10,498 bases of DNA from Bacteroidales bacterium. GTDB taxonomy: Bacteria > Bacteroidota > Bacteroidia > Bacteroidales > WCHB1-69. Of this stretch, positions 1 to 6,398 are shown piece after piece. A program made the position numbers and the translations under genes. Where the stretch lies: the NCBI GenBank assembly GCA_031264975.1, contig JAISDH010000502.1:1-10498 (forward strand). Direction: 5' to 3'. The notes beneath the pieces are model-generated. The model did not search any database. It was given only the letters and a program-made list of their open reading frames with translations, and was not told the DNA's origin. Numbering within the stretch: position 1 is the stretch's first letter; each line of letters opens with the position of its first letter.

Positions 1-245
1 TCGCTCATAATTCTCCAGTCTTCGCGAAACCGGACGGGGCAAATGATTACAGGCCGGTTCTTATGTTGCAGGCTGCACACGCCCAGAGGTGATTCCACGC
101 TGTTTTTTGTACAGCTTGATACGCTGTTATTGTACGGACAGAGCCTGTTTCGTCTATAACGCAACGCCCTTTCCGACTCGTTTTCAATTGGAAATCCAAA
201 AACTTCCGACAATGGCTGACTGTGATTTTTACTTATTTCATCCAT
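1..245 (-). CDS. NotI-like type II restriction endonuclease, N-terminal part, runs off the left edge
   Basis: An open frame begins at ATG 245 on the minus strand and stays open for 81 codons to the window edge. The peptide starts MDEISKNHSQPLSEVFGFP and then has a cysteine pattern: C36-P, C45-T-K, G-V-C57-S, C69-P-V-R-F-R, followed by EDW. This order (LCPY, SCTK, LGVCS, ICPVRFR) is what I recall of the N-terminal metal-binding region of the NotI family, where four cysteines hold an iron atom. The catalytic domain lies outside the window. It reads in the same direction as the aldo/keto reductase, whose stop is about 110 bases upstream. An in-frame stop lies about 25 codons upstream of this ATG with no better start between, so 245 is the best choice. 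No methyltransferase partner is visible on this side. The family call rests on a short N-terminal stretch, and whether the gene is intact is unknown. Confidence 0.72.
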   Translation of the reverse strand, partial: MDEISKNHSQPLSEVFGFPIENESERALRYRRNRLCPYNNSVSSCTKNSVESPLGVCSLQHKNRPVIICPVRFREDWRIMS

Positions 246-357
246 GGTACGAATGTATATGAAAATTTTGGATTTTTCACATTCTTCCCGTTCTTTCCAA
301 AGCGTATCATCACTTTATCCATATTTCGTCCTTAATTTTTATGTTTTTTAACTGTCA

Positions 358-1773
358 TCAAAATTCCAAATTTTGTTTCAGATTTTCCGCATACCGGTTG
401 ATGCGGCGCATTTCTTCGGGGATATTAATTCGCTGCGGGCAATACTGGCGGCAGATTTCGCAACCGATACAGTGATTTGCCTGACGCAGCATGGGAACGC
501 TGCGGTCGTAGCCAATCAGGAACTCGCGACGCGCCGTTCTGTAATTCTCATCGTTCGAACTTTTCAGCAACTTGCCTGCACTCACGCAGCGGTTGTAATG
601 TGCGAACGTGCCCGGTATGTCCAGCCCATAAGGACATGGCATGCAATACTGGCATTCTGTACACTGGATATACTCCGAATTAAGCAATATTTCCGTTACC
701 TTTTCAAGCGTCCCGTATTCCTGTTCATTGAGCGGCACAAGCGGCGCATAAGTGCGTATGTTTTCCTGCAAATGTTCCATATAGACCATGCCGCTGAGTA
801 CGGTTAATACGTGCTCCGGTGTGCCGACATACCGGAAAGCCCATTGTGCCGGAGTAGATTCGGGGTGAACTTCTTTCATCAGGGCAAGTGCCTGCGAGGG
901 AACTCTCGCAAGACGTCCTCCCAGCAACGGCTCCATGATAATCGCCGGGACATTATGCTTTACAAGTTCCCCGTAAAGATATTCGGCATTGGTGTTCAGT
1001 TCGGGAGGAGTTGCATGTTGCCAGTCCTGATAGTTAAGCTGGATTTGAGCAAAATCCCATTGTATGTCTAGAGCTAGCAAAAAATCAAACGTCGCAATAT
1101 CGCCATGATACGACCAGCCCAGATTGCGGATGCGTCCTGCTTCCCTTTCTTTGAGCAGGAAATCCACCATACCGTTTTCGAAGAAGCGTTCCCGAAATGT
1201 CTTCATGTCACCTGTGCCGATATTATGAAGCAAGTAATAGTCAATATAATCAACCTGTAAATTTTTAAACGATTGGCGGTATAAGTTGACCGAATTCTCA
1301 AAGGAACGCGCTTCGAAATCGGAAAACGTTCCAAGGCTCCGCTGGTTCGACAGCTTGGTGGCAATGAAAAATTTGTCGCGCGGATGACGTTTCAGGGCTA
1401 TACCTGTTGCGGTTTCTGACCAGCCGCGAACATACACAGGCGCTGTGTCAAAATAGTTTACGCCGTGAGCAATGGCATAGTCCACTAGTTCGTTCACGGT
1501 TTCCTGATCAACTTCCTCGCCACTGCCGTCGGCTTTTTGCTTCAAAGGAAAGCGCATGCAACCGTAGCCCAGAAGCGAGACACGGTCTCCCGTGTGTGGA
1601 TTGGTACGGAAAGTCATCCGATCTGTTGGGACTTCGCCGGCAGTTCCGCCTTCGGTCGAAACGCTGTTGCGGGGTTTGCAGCCGGTTAGAATGGCGCCGA
1701 CGGCAAGCGTTCCGGCGCCGGTTATCTTTAAAAAATCTTTGCGCGTAATCGCTTTGCTGTTCTTATTTTCCAT
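358..1773 (-). CDS. Aldo/keto reductase with exported lipoprotein-type leader and two C-terminal [4Fe-4S] motifs
   Basis: This 471-residue protein is probably an NAD(P)H- or ferredoxin-linked aldo/keto reductase anchored in the cell envelope. Residues 10-32 (TRKDFLK, a hydrophobic stretch, then LTGC) form a twin-arginine-like leader with RK instead of RR, ending in a lipobox with Cys32. Residues about 52-345 are the TIM-barrel reductase. The expected catalytic tetrad is visible as Asp109 (NYFDT), Tyr114, Lys140 (IATK) and His183 (LLH). The C-terminus has two ferredoxin-type motifs: Cys371/374/377/380-Pro and Cys435/438/441/445-Pro. No frame damage is seen. It faces the R-M cassette upstream, and a NotI-like gene follows downstream. 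The membrane polyferredoxin at 3953-5482 reads in the same direction and is a plausible electron partner. The substrate cannot be read from sequence. The family call is firm; export by Tat is inferred. Confidence 0.92.
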   Translation of the reverse strand: MENKNSKAITRKDFLKITGAGTLAVGAILTGCKPRNSVSTEGGTAGEVPTDRMTFRTNPHTGDRVSLLGYGCMRFPLKQKADGSGEEVDQETVNELVDYAIAHGVNYFDTAPVYVRGWSETATGIALKRHPRDKFFIATKLSNQRSLGTFSDFEARSFENSVNLYRQSFKNLQVDYIDYYLLHNIGTGDMKTFRERFFENGMVDFLLKEREAGRIRNLGWSYHGDIATFDFLLALDIQWDFAQIQLNYQDWQHATPPELNTNAEYLYGELVKHNVPAIIMEPLLGGRLARVPSQALALMKEVHPESTPAQWAFRYVGTPEHVLTVLSGMVYMEHLQENIRTYAPLVPLNEQEYGTLEKVTEILLNSEYIQCTECQYCMPCPYGLDIPGTFAHYNRCVSAGKLLKSSNDENYRTARREFLIGYDRSVPMLRQANHCIGCEICRQYCPQRINIPEEMRRINRYAENLKQNLEF

Positions 1774-1796
1774 ATTACTTGTTTTAAACTAAAACA

Positions 1797-1804
1797 TAAA
1801 GATA
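1797..1804 (-). promoter_or_regulatory. Possible Bacteroidetes -7 box upstream of the aldo/keto reductase
   Basis: On the minus strand the sequence TATCTTTA lies 24 bases before the reductase ATG. It matches the Bacteroidetes -7 consensus TAnnTTTG except in the last base. No clear -33 element stands at the usual distance, so this is a weak candidate. Confidence 0.25.
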
Positions 1805-1915
1805 ATGCATAAATTGCAAAGATTGTTTTTCCGTAAGGCTCAAATTTCCTTGCTGAGAGGGTCAGGAGATGATTTTTATTGGGGGCATGTAATTTTAATT
1901 TTTCGGAAAAAGTCG

Positions 1916-1923
1916 TAGCTTTG
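1916..1923 (+). promoter_or_regulatory. Bacteroidetes-type -7 promoter box for the R-M cassette
   Basis: TAGCTTTG matches the Bacteroidetes -7 consensus TAnnTTTG exactly and lies 16 bases before the ATG at 1940. Transcription would start around 1930, leaving a very short leader. It is the only good match upstream of the endonuclease and methylase genes and could drive both. Confidence 0.5.
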
Positions 1924-1939
1924 TTTCCAAAAATTGATT

Positions 1940-2179
1940 ATGATACAATTAAATATAGACGAGCAAAAAACATTAAAATCAATCAAAGTAACGCCTTATA
2001 TGCAAAAGGCAATTGCTTTGATTGAAGACTTTGTAGAAAACTATCCAAGCAAAGACGAAAAAATTGCTTACATGGCCGTCTTTGACGAAATTTTTCGCAT
2101 TCTGAACGAAGCAAAAACGGATGTAGATATTTATTTGCGGAAACGAAAAGCAAGGGGCGAAATCAAAGACGAGAAATAG
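1940..2179 (+). pseudogene. N-terminal helical part of a BsaWI-like restriction endonuclease, ended by an in-frame TAG
   Basis: The reading frame from ATG 1940 gives 79 residues (MIQLNIDEQ... GEIKDEK) before TAG at 2177-2179. A TTG at 1934 is also in frame, but ATG 1940 is the more normal start and sits close behind the TAGCTTTG box. The peptide is charged and predicted helical, with no motif of its own. Its frame is identical to that of the catalytic part at 2183-2707: after the TAG, only one codon (GCA) separates it from the TTG at 2183. As I remember them, BsaWI-type enzymes have a helical N-terminal domain joined to the catalytic core at just this place. I therefore read this as the first third of one ~255-residue protein split by a nonsense codon. 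It could instead be a separate small subunit translated just before a re-initiation site. Confidence 0.65.
2177..2179 (+). other. In-frame amber codon splitting the endonuclease gene
   Basis: The codons around the break read GAG AAA TAG GCA TTG AAA TCC. Frame is maintained on both sides, so no indel is needed and a single substitution would restore one open frame from 1940 to 2707. The stop lies between a charged helical end (RGEIKDEK) and the start of the catalytic domain (KSIAGNSF). Confidence 0.85.
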
Positions 2180-2182
2180 GCA

Positions 2183-2707
2183 TTGAAATCCATTGCAGGC
2201 AATTCTTTTTCTTCTACTTTGGTTTATCTGTTTTTGAGAAATAAAGAATGGGGAAATATCAGAGAAGATATTTTTGTTACAAGTCAAATTTCAAAAGTGC
2301 CATCTTTTAAGGTTATTTCGACAATTAATGTTGATGGTGAAACACAAAAACCAGATTGCGATTTGGTCATTTATTCGTTACACGAAGACAATACTTTGAA
2401 AAAATGTATGATTTTATCGCTCAAAACCTCATTACGCGAGCGTGCGGGACAAACATACAAATGGAAGCTGTTAATGGAAATTGCTACTTCTGAAAATCCA
2501 ATCAAAGAAAAATACAACATTGAATACAATCCTGAAAATATGCCGCTGATTGGTTTTGCGACAGTGAATTTCTATGATGAAATCAATAATCCACAACACC
2601 GAGGCATGTTTAAATTTTTTGATAAATCATTTATTGCTAAAAATATTGATACTGATTTTATATCCAGAATGTCCACTTTACCTGAATATATAAATGAAAA
2701 ATTATGA
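2183..2707 (+). pseudogene. Catalytic part of a BsaWI-like (CCGG-family type) type II restriction endonuclease
   Basis: This frame gives up to 174 residues if translation restarts at TTG 2183. Counting from that TTG, the visible catalytic pattern is Pro57-Asp58-Cys-Asp60 in a hydrophobic strand (DLVIYS), then about 20 residues on CMILSLKTSLRERAG with Lys81. This is a PD-(D/E)xK nuclease core in the S-x-K-T-S-x-R-E/D-R form I associate with BsaWI-like enzymes. A later segment, QHRGMFKFFDKSF (about 128-140), resembles the conserved HGM...F-D-K stretch of the same group. The recognition site cannot be read from the sequence. Its end overlaps the methylase start by ATGA (2704-2707), so the two are translationally coupled. 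The gene is AT-rich compared with the reductases on either side. It is listed as a pseudogene because of the TAG at 2177. The protein would be active only if that codon is read through or the two parts assemble. Confidence 0.68.
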
Positions 2708-3936
2708 AATATCAGGTAATTAGAAATACAAAGTACGACTATACCGGACAGTCATACTCTTCACTTTATCCGAATTTGCACAAATATCCGGCAACGATGC
2801 TTCCACAGATAGGTGCGGATATTTTGAAAGAATTGAATGTGTCGGATGGACGATTGCTCGACCCTTATTGCGGGTCGGGGTCTTCTTTTGCCAGCGGTTT
2901 GGAACAAGGATTATCGGAAATGTATGGTTTTGACATAAATCCGTTGGCAGTGTTAATTTCAAAAGTTAAATTCACGAAAATATCCATTAATGAAGCGATT
3001 GAAGCGCGAAAAGTTTTCAGAAATAATGTTTTTGATTTTTTGAAAAACGAAAATAACATCGCACAACTAAAGCGCCCCAAAATTACAAATATTGATTTTT
3101 GGTTTTCAAAAGAAGTGATTGATAATTTACTTGTTATCAAGCATTTTATAGATGAAATTAAAAATGAAAACGTACGAAATTTCTTTTTGATACCGTTTTC
3201 CGAAACAGTTAGGGAATGTTCTTACACACGAAATAATGAGTTTAAATTGTTTCGTATGAAATCGGAAGATTTACTAAATTTCAATCCCGACGCATTAGGT
3301 ATATATTTCAAAAAATGGGATGACATGTTTTTTCTTTATTCAAATTTTTATTTCCCAAAATTGAATGATAATGTTAAAGTAGATGTTCAATACTCAAAAT
3401 TTCAACCCAAAAAAAATTATTTTGATGTTGTTTTGACAAGTCCGCCTTATGGCGACAGCCGTACAACGGTCGCATACGGACAGTTTTCTACGCTTTCAAA
3501 CGAATGGTTAGGAATTGATTATGCCCGTAAAATTGACGGAATGTTAATGGGAGGTACAAAGCCTAAACATAATATTAATAAAGGATTAATTGCTGATTAT
3601 ATTGCTCGAATTAGTAAAACCGACAGCAAAAGAGCATTGGAAGTTTCAGCGTTTTACAACGATTTGGATAATTCTATAAAAAGAGTAGCAGACAGTATTC
3701 GCAAGGGCGGAAAATCTATTTATATAGTTGGAAATCGCATTGTTAAGGGCATTCAACTTCCTACAGACCAATTTATTGCCGAAAAATTTGAAGAAAACGG
3801 ATTTCACCATTTAACAACTTATGAAAGAGCGTTGAGCAATAAATCAATGCCAAGTCGCAATTCACCAACTAACGAAGCCGGAAAAACGGTCGCTACAATG
3901 CTTTGGGAGTATATTGTAATTTGTGAGAAAGAATAA
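2704..3936 (+). CDS. DNA methyltransferase (TSPPY type, probably N4-cytosine) of the R-M cassette
   Basis: The 410-residue protein transfers methyl groups from S-adenosylmethionine to DNA and should protect the site cut by its partner endonuclease. Seen in order: HKYPATMLP (26-34), typical of the N-terminus of amino-methylases; motif I DPYCGSGS (53-60), binding the cofactor; FDIN (76-79), the acidic motif II region; SETVRECSYTRNNEFKL (about 166-182); and the catalytic motif IV TSPPYGD (245-251). TSPPY favours m4C over m6A, which usually has DPPY. About 190 residues lie between motif I and motif IV, so the target-recognition part probably sits between them (alpha-like order). The start ATG overlaps the endonuclease stop. 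The frame is intact, so it may now act as a solitary methylase. Its stop is 16 bases from the stop of the polyferredoxin on the other strand. Base composition is clearly AT-rich relative to the flanks, suggesting transfer. Confidence 0.88.
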   Translation: MKYQVIRNTKYDYTGQSYSSLYPNLHKYPATMLPQIGADILKELNVSDGRLLDPYCGSGSSFASGLEQGLSEMYGFDINPLAVLISKVKFTKISINEAIEARKVFRNNVFDFLKNENNIAQLKRPKITNIDFWFSKEVIDNLLVIKHFIDEIKNENVRNFFLIPFSETVRECSYTRNNEFKLFRMKSEDLLNFNPDALGIYFKKWDDMFFLYSNFYFPKLNDNVKVDVQYSKFQPKKNYFDVVLTSPPYGDSRTTVAYGQFSTLSNEWLGIDYARKIDGMLMGGTKPKHNINKGLIADYIARISKTDSKRALEVSAFYNDLDNSIKRVADSIRKGGKSIYIVGNRIVKGIQLPTDQFIAEKFEENGFHHLTTYERALSNKSMPSRNSPTNEAGKTVATMLWEYIVICEKE

Positions 3937-3953
3937 CGTAACTAATTATTTTC
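3927..3953. terminator. Weak AT-rich inverted repeat between convergent genes
   Basis: Between the methylase and the polyferredoxin, GAAAgAATAA (3927-3936) faces TTATTTTC (3946-3953) across a 9-base loop. The stem is AT-only apart from its ends and imperfect. It could serve as a weak bidirectional terminator, but the support is only its position. Confidence 0.22.
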
Positions 3954-5482
3954 TAAACTGAATGATGTACAACATTTCCTTCTACATAAACGGCGCTGAA
4001 TGGACGTGCAGGGCAAAGGTTTTCGCACGCGCCACATCCGATACATAACTCCCCGTCGATTATTGGGATTCTCAACGAATTTTTGTCTTTCTGATTGACC
4101 GCAATAAGCATAATAGCACCTGTCGGACAGTTATTTGCACAACTGTTACACTGTACTTCGTCGCGGTTTACGATGCAGTTATCCTTTATCCATACGGCTT
4201 TACCGATAGATATGGCAGACTTGTCAGCCGGGGTAATCGCACGGATTGCGCCTGTCGGGCAAACCTGCGAGCATTTTGTACATTCCGGACGGCAATATCC
4301 TTTTTCGTAGGACATTTCAGGCTGCATCAGGGTTGCGAGCTTTGCCGACGGACGCAACACGTTAGTAGGGCATACAGATACGCAAAGCTGACAGGCGGTA
4401 CAGTATTTGTTCATGTTGCGCAAACCGGTTGCTCCCGGTGGAACAATCGGCGTTTTACGTACTGGTATTTTTTTGTCAAGAATATCCGCCAGCCCACCGT
4501 CTCCTCGAAGCTGTTGCGCTTTCACCGTTTGCGCAAATGCAAAGATGCCTGCTACTGACAGGAAACTGCGACGGGATACGCCGTCATTCGTGCTATTTTC
4601 TTTGCCTACCATCTCACTTCCGACATTTTGCTTTTTTCCGATTTTTACCGGCGCATATTTCATTGCTCCAAACTTGCATTTTTCCATACACTTGAAACAG
4701 GTTACGCAACGGCTTCCGTCTATGGTCAGGTTTTTAACATCGATACATGAAGCCTTGCAGTTCCATTCGCACAGACCGCATTTTTTACATTTCCCCGTAT
4801 CGAACGTCAGCTTGAAAAGTGAAAAACGGGAAAGCAATCCAAGTACGCTTCCCACCGGACATACCGTATTGCAATACGTTCTTCCGCCCAGCCATGCCAG
4901 TACAATAAGAACTGTAAAGATAAGCGAAGCCGCAACAAAAGTGACTAATCCCGGGAGCCATACCTCCACCGAATAAAACGCATAGCTGTCAACTTGTCCT
5001 GCAAAATAAGCAAGGAGATTATTTCCCCATTGATAAAACGGTGCAAACAAGTTGGAGGTGATACGTCCGTAGGCGCTATATGGTTCCAACAGTGCAACTG
5101 CCGAATGAATGCCGATTATAAAAAGCACAATAAATACACCCAACATTCCATATCGGAGCCAGTCCAATGCAGGAGAATAAGTGAAACGGTTTTTCTTCCT
5201 TTTCGAGGCAAGCCGCGACACAATATCCTGAAAAATGCCCAGCGGACAGATTATGGAACAGTAAATCCGCCCGAAAAGCAACGTAAGAATGGCAATGAAC
5301 ACTATGATGGCAATGCTTGCCGTCAGTATTGCCGGCATGAGCTGTATTTTTGCCAGCCAACCTAACCACAGGTGTATTGTTCCCGTGAAGTCGAGGAACA
5401 GCAGCGTTATTGCCGTAAAAAAGACAATCGCCACAATAATTCTGATTCTTTTCAATAACATATTTGGCATTGTTAATTTCAT
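3953..5482 (-). CDS. Membrane polyferredoxin: NapH/CcoG-like domain fused to a ferredoxin module with an internal twin-arginine segment
   Basis: This 509-residue protein is a likely electron conduit across or along the inner membrane. Hydrophobic segments lie near residues 12-33, 48-70, 111-130 and 178-199. Two cysteine motifs of the NapH/NosR/CcoG type flank membrane helices: GRIYCSIICPLG (Cys75, Cys79) and GRTYCNTVCPVG (Cys204, Cys208). Ferredoxin motifs follow at Cys232/235/238/242 and 259/262/265/269. Residues 303-320 (SRRSFLSVAG then a hydrophobic run) look like a Tat signal in mid-protein. After it come Cys361/364/367/371, 397/401/404/408, a variant set 436/445/448/452, and 480/483/486/490. 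That makes up to six [4Fe-4S] clusters. It looks like a fusion of a NapH-like membrane protein with a NapG-like exported ferredoxin. The aldo/keto reductase beyond the R-M cassette may take its electrons. The partner and physiological reaction are inferred. Confidence 0.88.
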   Translation of the reverse strand: MKLTMPNMLLKRIRIIVAIVFFTAITLLFLDFTGTIHLWLGWLAKIQLMPAILTASIAIIVFIAILTLLFGRIYCSIICPLGIFQDIVSRLASKRKKNRFTYSPALDWLRYGMLGVFIVLFIIGIHSAVALLEPYSAYGRITSNLFAPFYQWGNNLLAYFAGQVDSYAFYSVEVWLPGLVTFVAASLIFTVLIVLAWLGGRTYCNTVCPVGSVLGLLSRFSLFKLTFDTGKCKKCGLCEWNCKASCIDVKNLTIDGSRCVTCFKCMEKCKFGAMKYAPVKIGKKQNVGSEMVGKENSTNDGVSRRSFLSVAGIFAFAQTVKAQQLRGDGGLADILDKKIPVRKTPIVPPGATGLRNMNKYCTACQLCVSVCPTNVLRPSAKLATLMQPEMSYEKGYCRPECTKCSQVCPTGAIRAITPADKSAISIGKAVWIKDNCIVNRDEVQCNSCANNCPTGAIMLIAVNQKDKNSLRIPIIDGELCIGCGACENLCPARPFSAVYVEGNVVHHSV

Positions 5483-5533
5483 ATATAAATTGATTATTTA
5501 GTTTCCGCCTGAGTAAATTCAAAAAAATTTCAA

Positions 5534-6158
5534 TCACATATAATCTGCTATGCTATAAGATTTCCCTTTCCGTTTAAATCGGGCTAAATAATGCCGTATT
5601 CGACTATTATAAGCCTCTATTGTGTAAGTCTCTGCTTTTGCCTGCAAATGCTTTCCTGCAGGAATAAATTCTTCATAACTTCTTCCAATAATCAGAAAAA
5701 AAATAATAGACATTCAAATTTTTAATTTTACTCCATACTTTACTTTTATTTCTGTTTGGCTCGACCTGTCTCCGCAGACAAAAGAGGTAAACCCTTTTCC
5801 ATATCTATCAGCAGCAATCCGTAGCCGTCGGTAGTTCTTTTTAAACCTGCATATCTATGCATTTCATCAAGTTCTACTACTTCTATCGGGCCATTGCGCC
5901 AGGGTAGCGCCATTGGTTTTCCCAGTTCCTAATCCATGGATATACTGTGCCGTAATAATTCGCAACAGGCAATCTATGACTCTAAAACTCAGACCATCCA
6001 AATACTTCTCAAAGGCCATTCGAGGAGTTTCCTGCAGCTTCATATCGGACTTCTGATTGCTGTGTAATGAATTGGCATGGCTTGCATTTATAACGTTGAC
6101 TGCACTGGATTAAACCATCTTTGCAGCATTCTTCACTGCCGCATCTCGGACGTTTCAT
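5534..6158 (-). pseudogene. IS1-family transposase, degraded (frameshifts and internal deletion)
   Basis: Read on the minus strand from ATG 6158, the pieces follow the IS1 InsA/InsB order in different frames. First is a zinc-finger-like start (MKRPRCGSEECCKDGL, then QRYKCKPCQF). Next, after a frameshift, a helix-turn-helix-like piece (KLQETPRMAFEKYLDGLSF). Then, in a third frame, the InsB catalytic start (IEVVELDEMHRYAGLKR, GYGLLLIDMEKGLPLL). Finally, after a gap around 5700-5760, the C-terminal block (AETYTIEAYNSRIRHYLARF) ends at TGA 5534-5536. The middle of the catalytic domain is missing, so the gene cannot be functional. The end close to the polyferredoxin appears truncated. Confidence 0.82.
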
Positions 6159-6209
6159 ATAAGTTTTTTGCCTACAAAAATAAAAAACCTATACAAAATT
6201 GACAATACC
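5534..6209 (-). mobile_element. Remnant of an IS1-family insertion sequence, one end missing
   Basis: Upstream of the transposase remnant, the minus strand from 6209 reads GGTATTGTCAATTTTG, resembling the GGT...TG start of IS1-family inverted repeats. No matching inverted copy is seen between 5483 and 5534, so the other end seems lost. The outer limits are therefore approximate. Confidence 0.5.
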
Positions 6210-6230
6210 AAAAATTTTATTTATCCTGTT

Positions 6231-6390
6231 TTAAATTTTCGCTCTGCTATGATGCATGTTGTTCAGTTCGGCAATTATTTTCTGCGCTTCGTCAATTACG
6301 GCGCCTGTCCTATGGCAATCAGGGTCGGCCAACGGAATGACTTCGTTCGAAAAATTACGCTTGAATATGTCTTTTTCTTCTATTTTACAT
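6231..6390 (-). pseudogene. N-terminal stub of a maltose/galactoside-type sugar O-acetyltransferase
   Basis: Directly after the cupin remnant, the minus strand reads ATG (6390), one extra T, then an open frame KIEEKDIFKR, NEVIPLADPDCHR, VIDEAQKIIAELNNM, ending at TAA 6231-6233. The pattern EKDIF-R...IPL-DP...A...I.ELN is the N-terminal helical region I know from LacA/Maa-type acetyltransferases. The hexapeptide-repeat catalytic domain is entirely absent. The frame ends about 20 bases before the presumed IS1 end at 6209, so the insertion probably removed the rest. Family assignment is from a short stretch, so confidence is moderate. Confidence 0.5.
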
Positions 6391-6398
6391 TCGTTTTA

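Noticed and set aside
373..807. Long plus-strand open frame of 144 codons
   Set aside because: It is antisense to the aldo/keto reductase, whose catalytic and ferredoxin motifs are clear; the plus-strand peptide has no recognisable features.
1934..1936. TTG at 1934 as the start of the endonuclease
   Set aside because: An ATG two codons later (1940) is in the same frame and better placed after the promoter box; TTG starts are uncommon.
4407..4976. Plus-strand open frame of 189 codons
   Set aside because: It mirrors the cysteine-rich polyferredoxin on the opposite strand and has no motif of its own.
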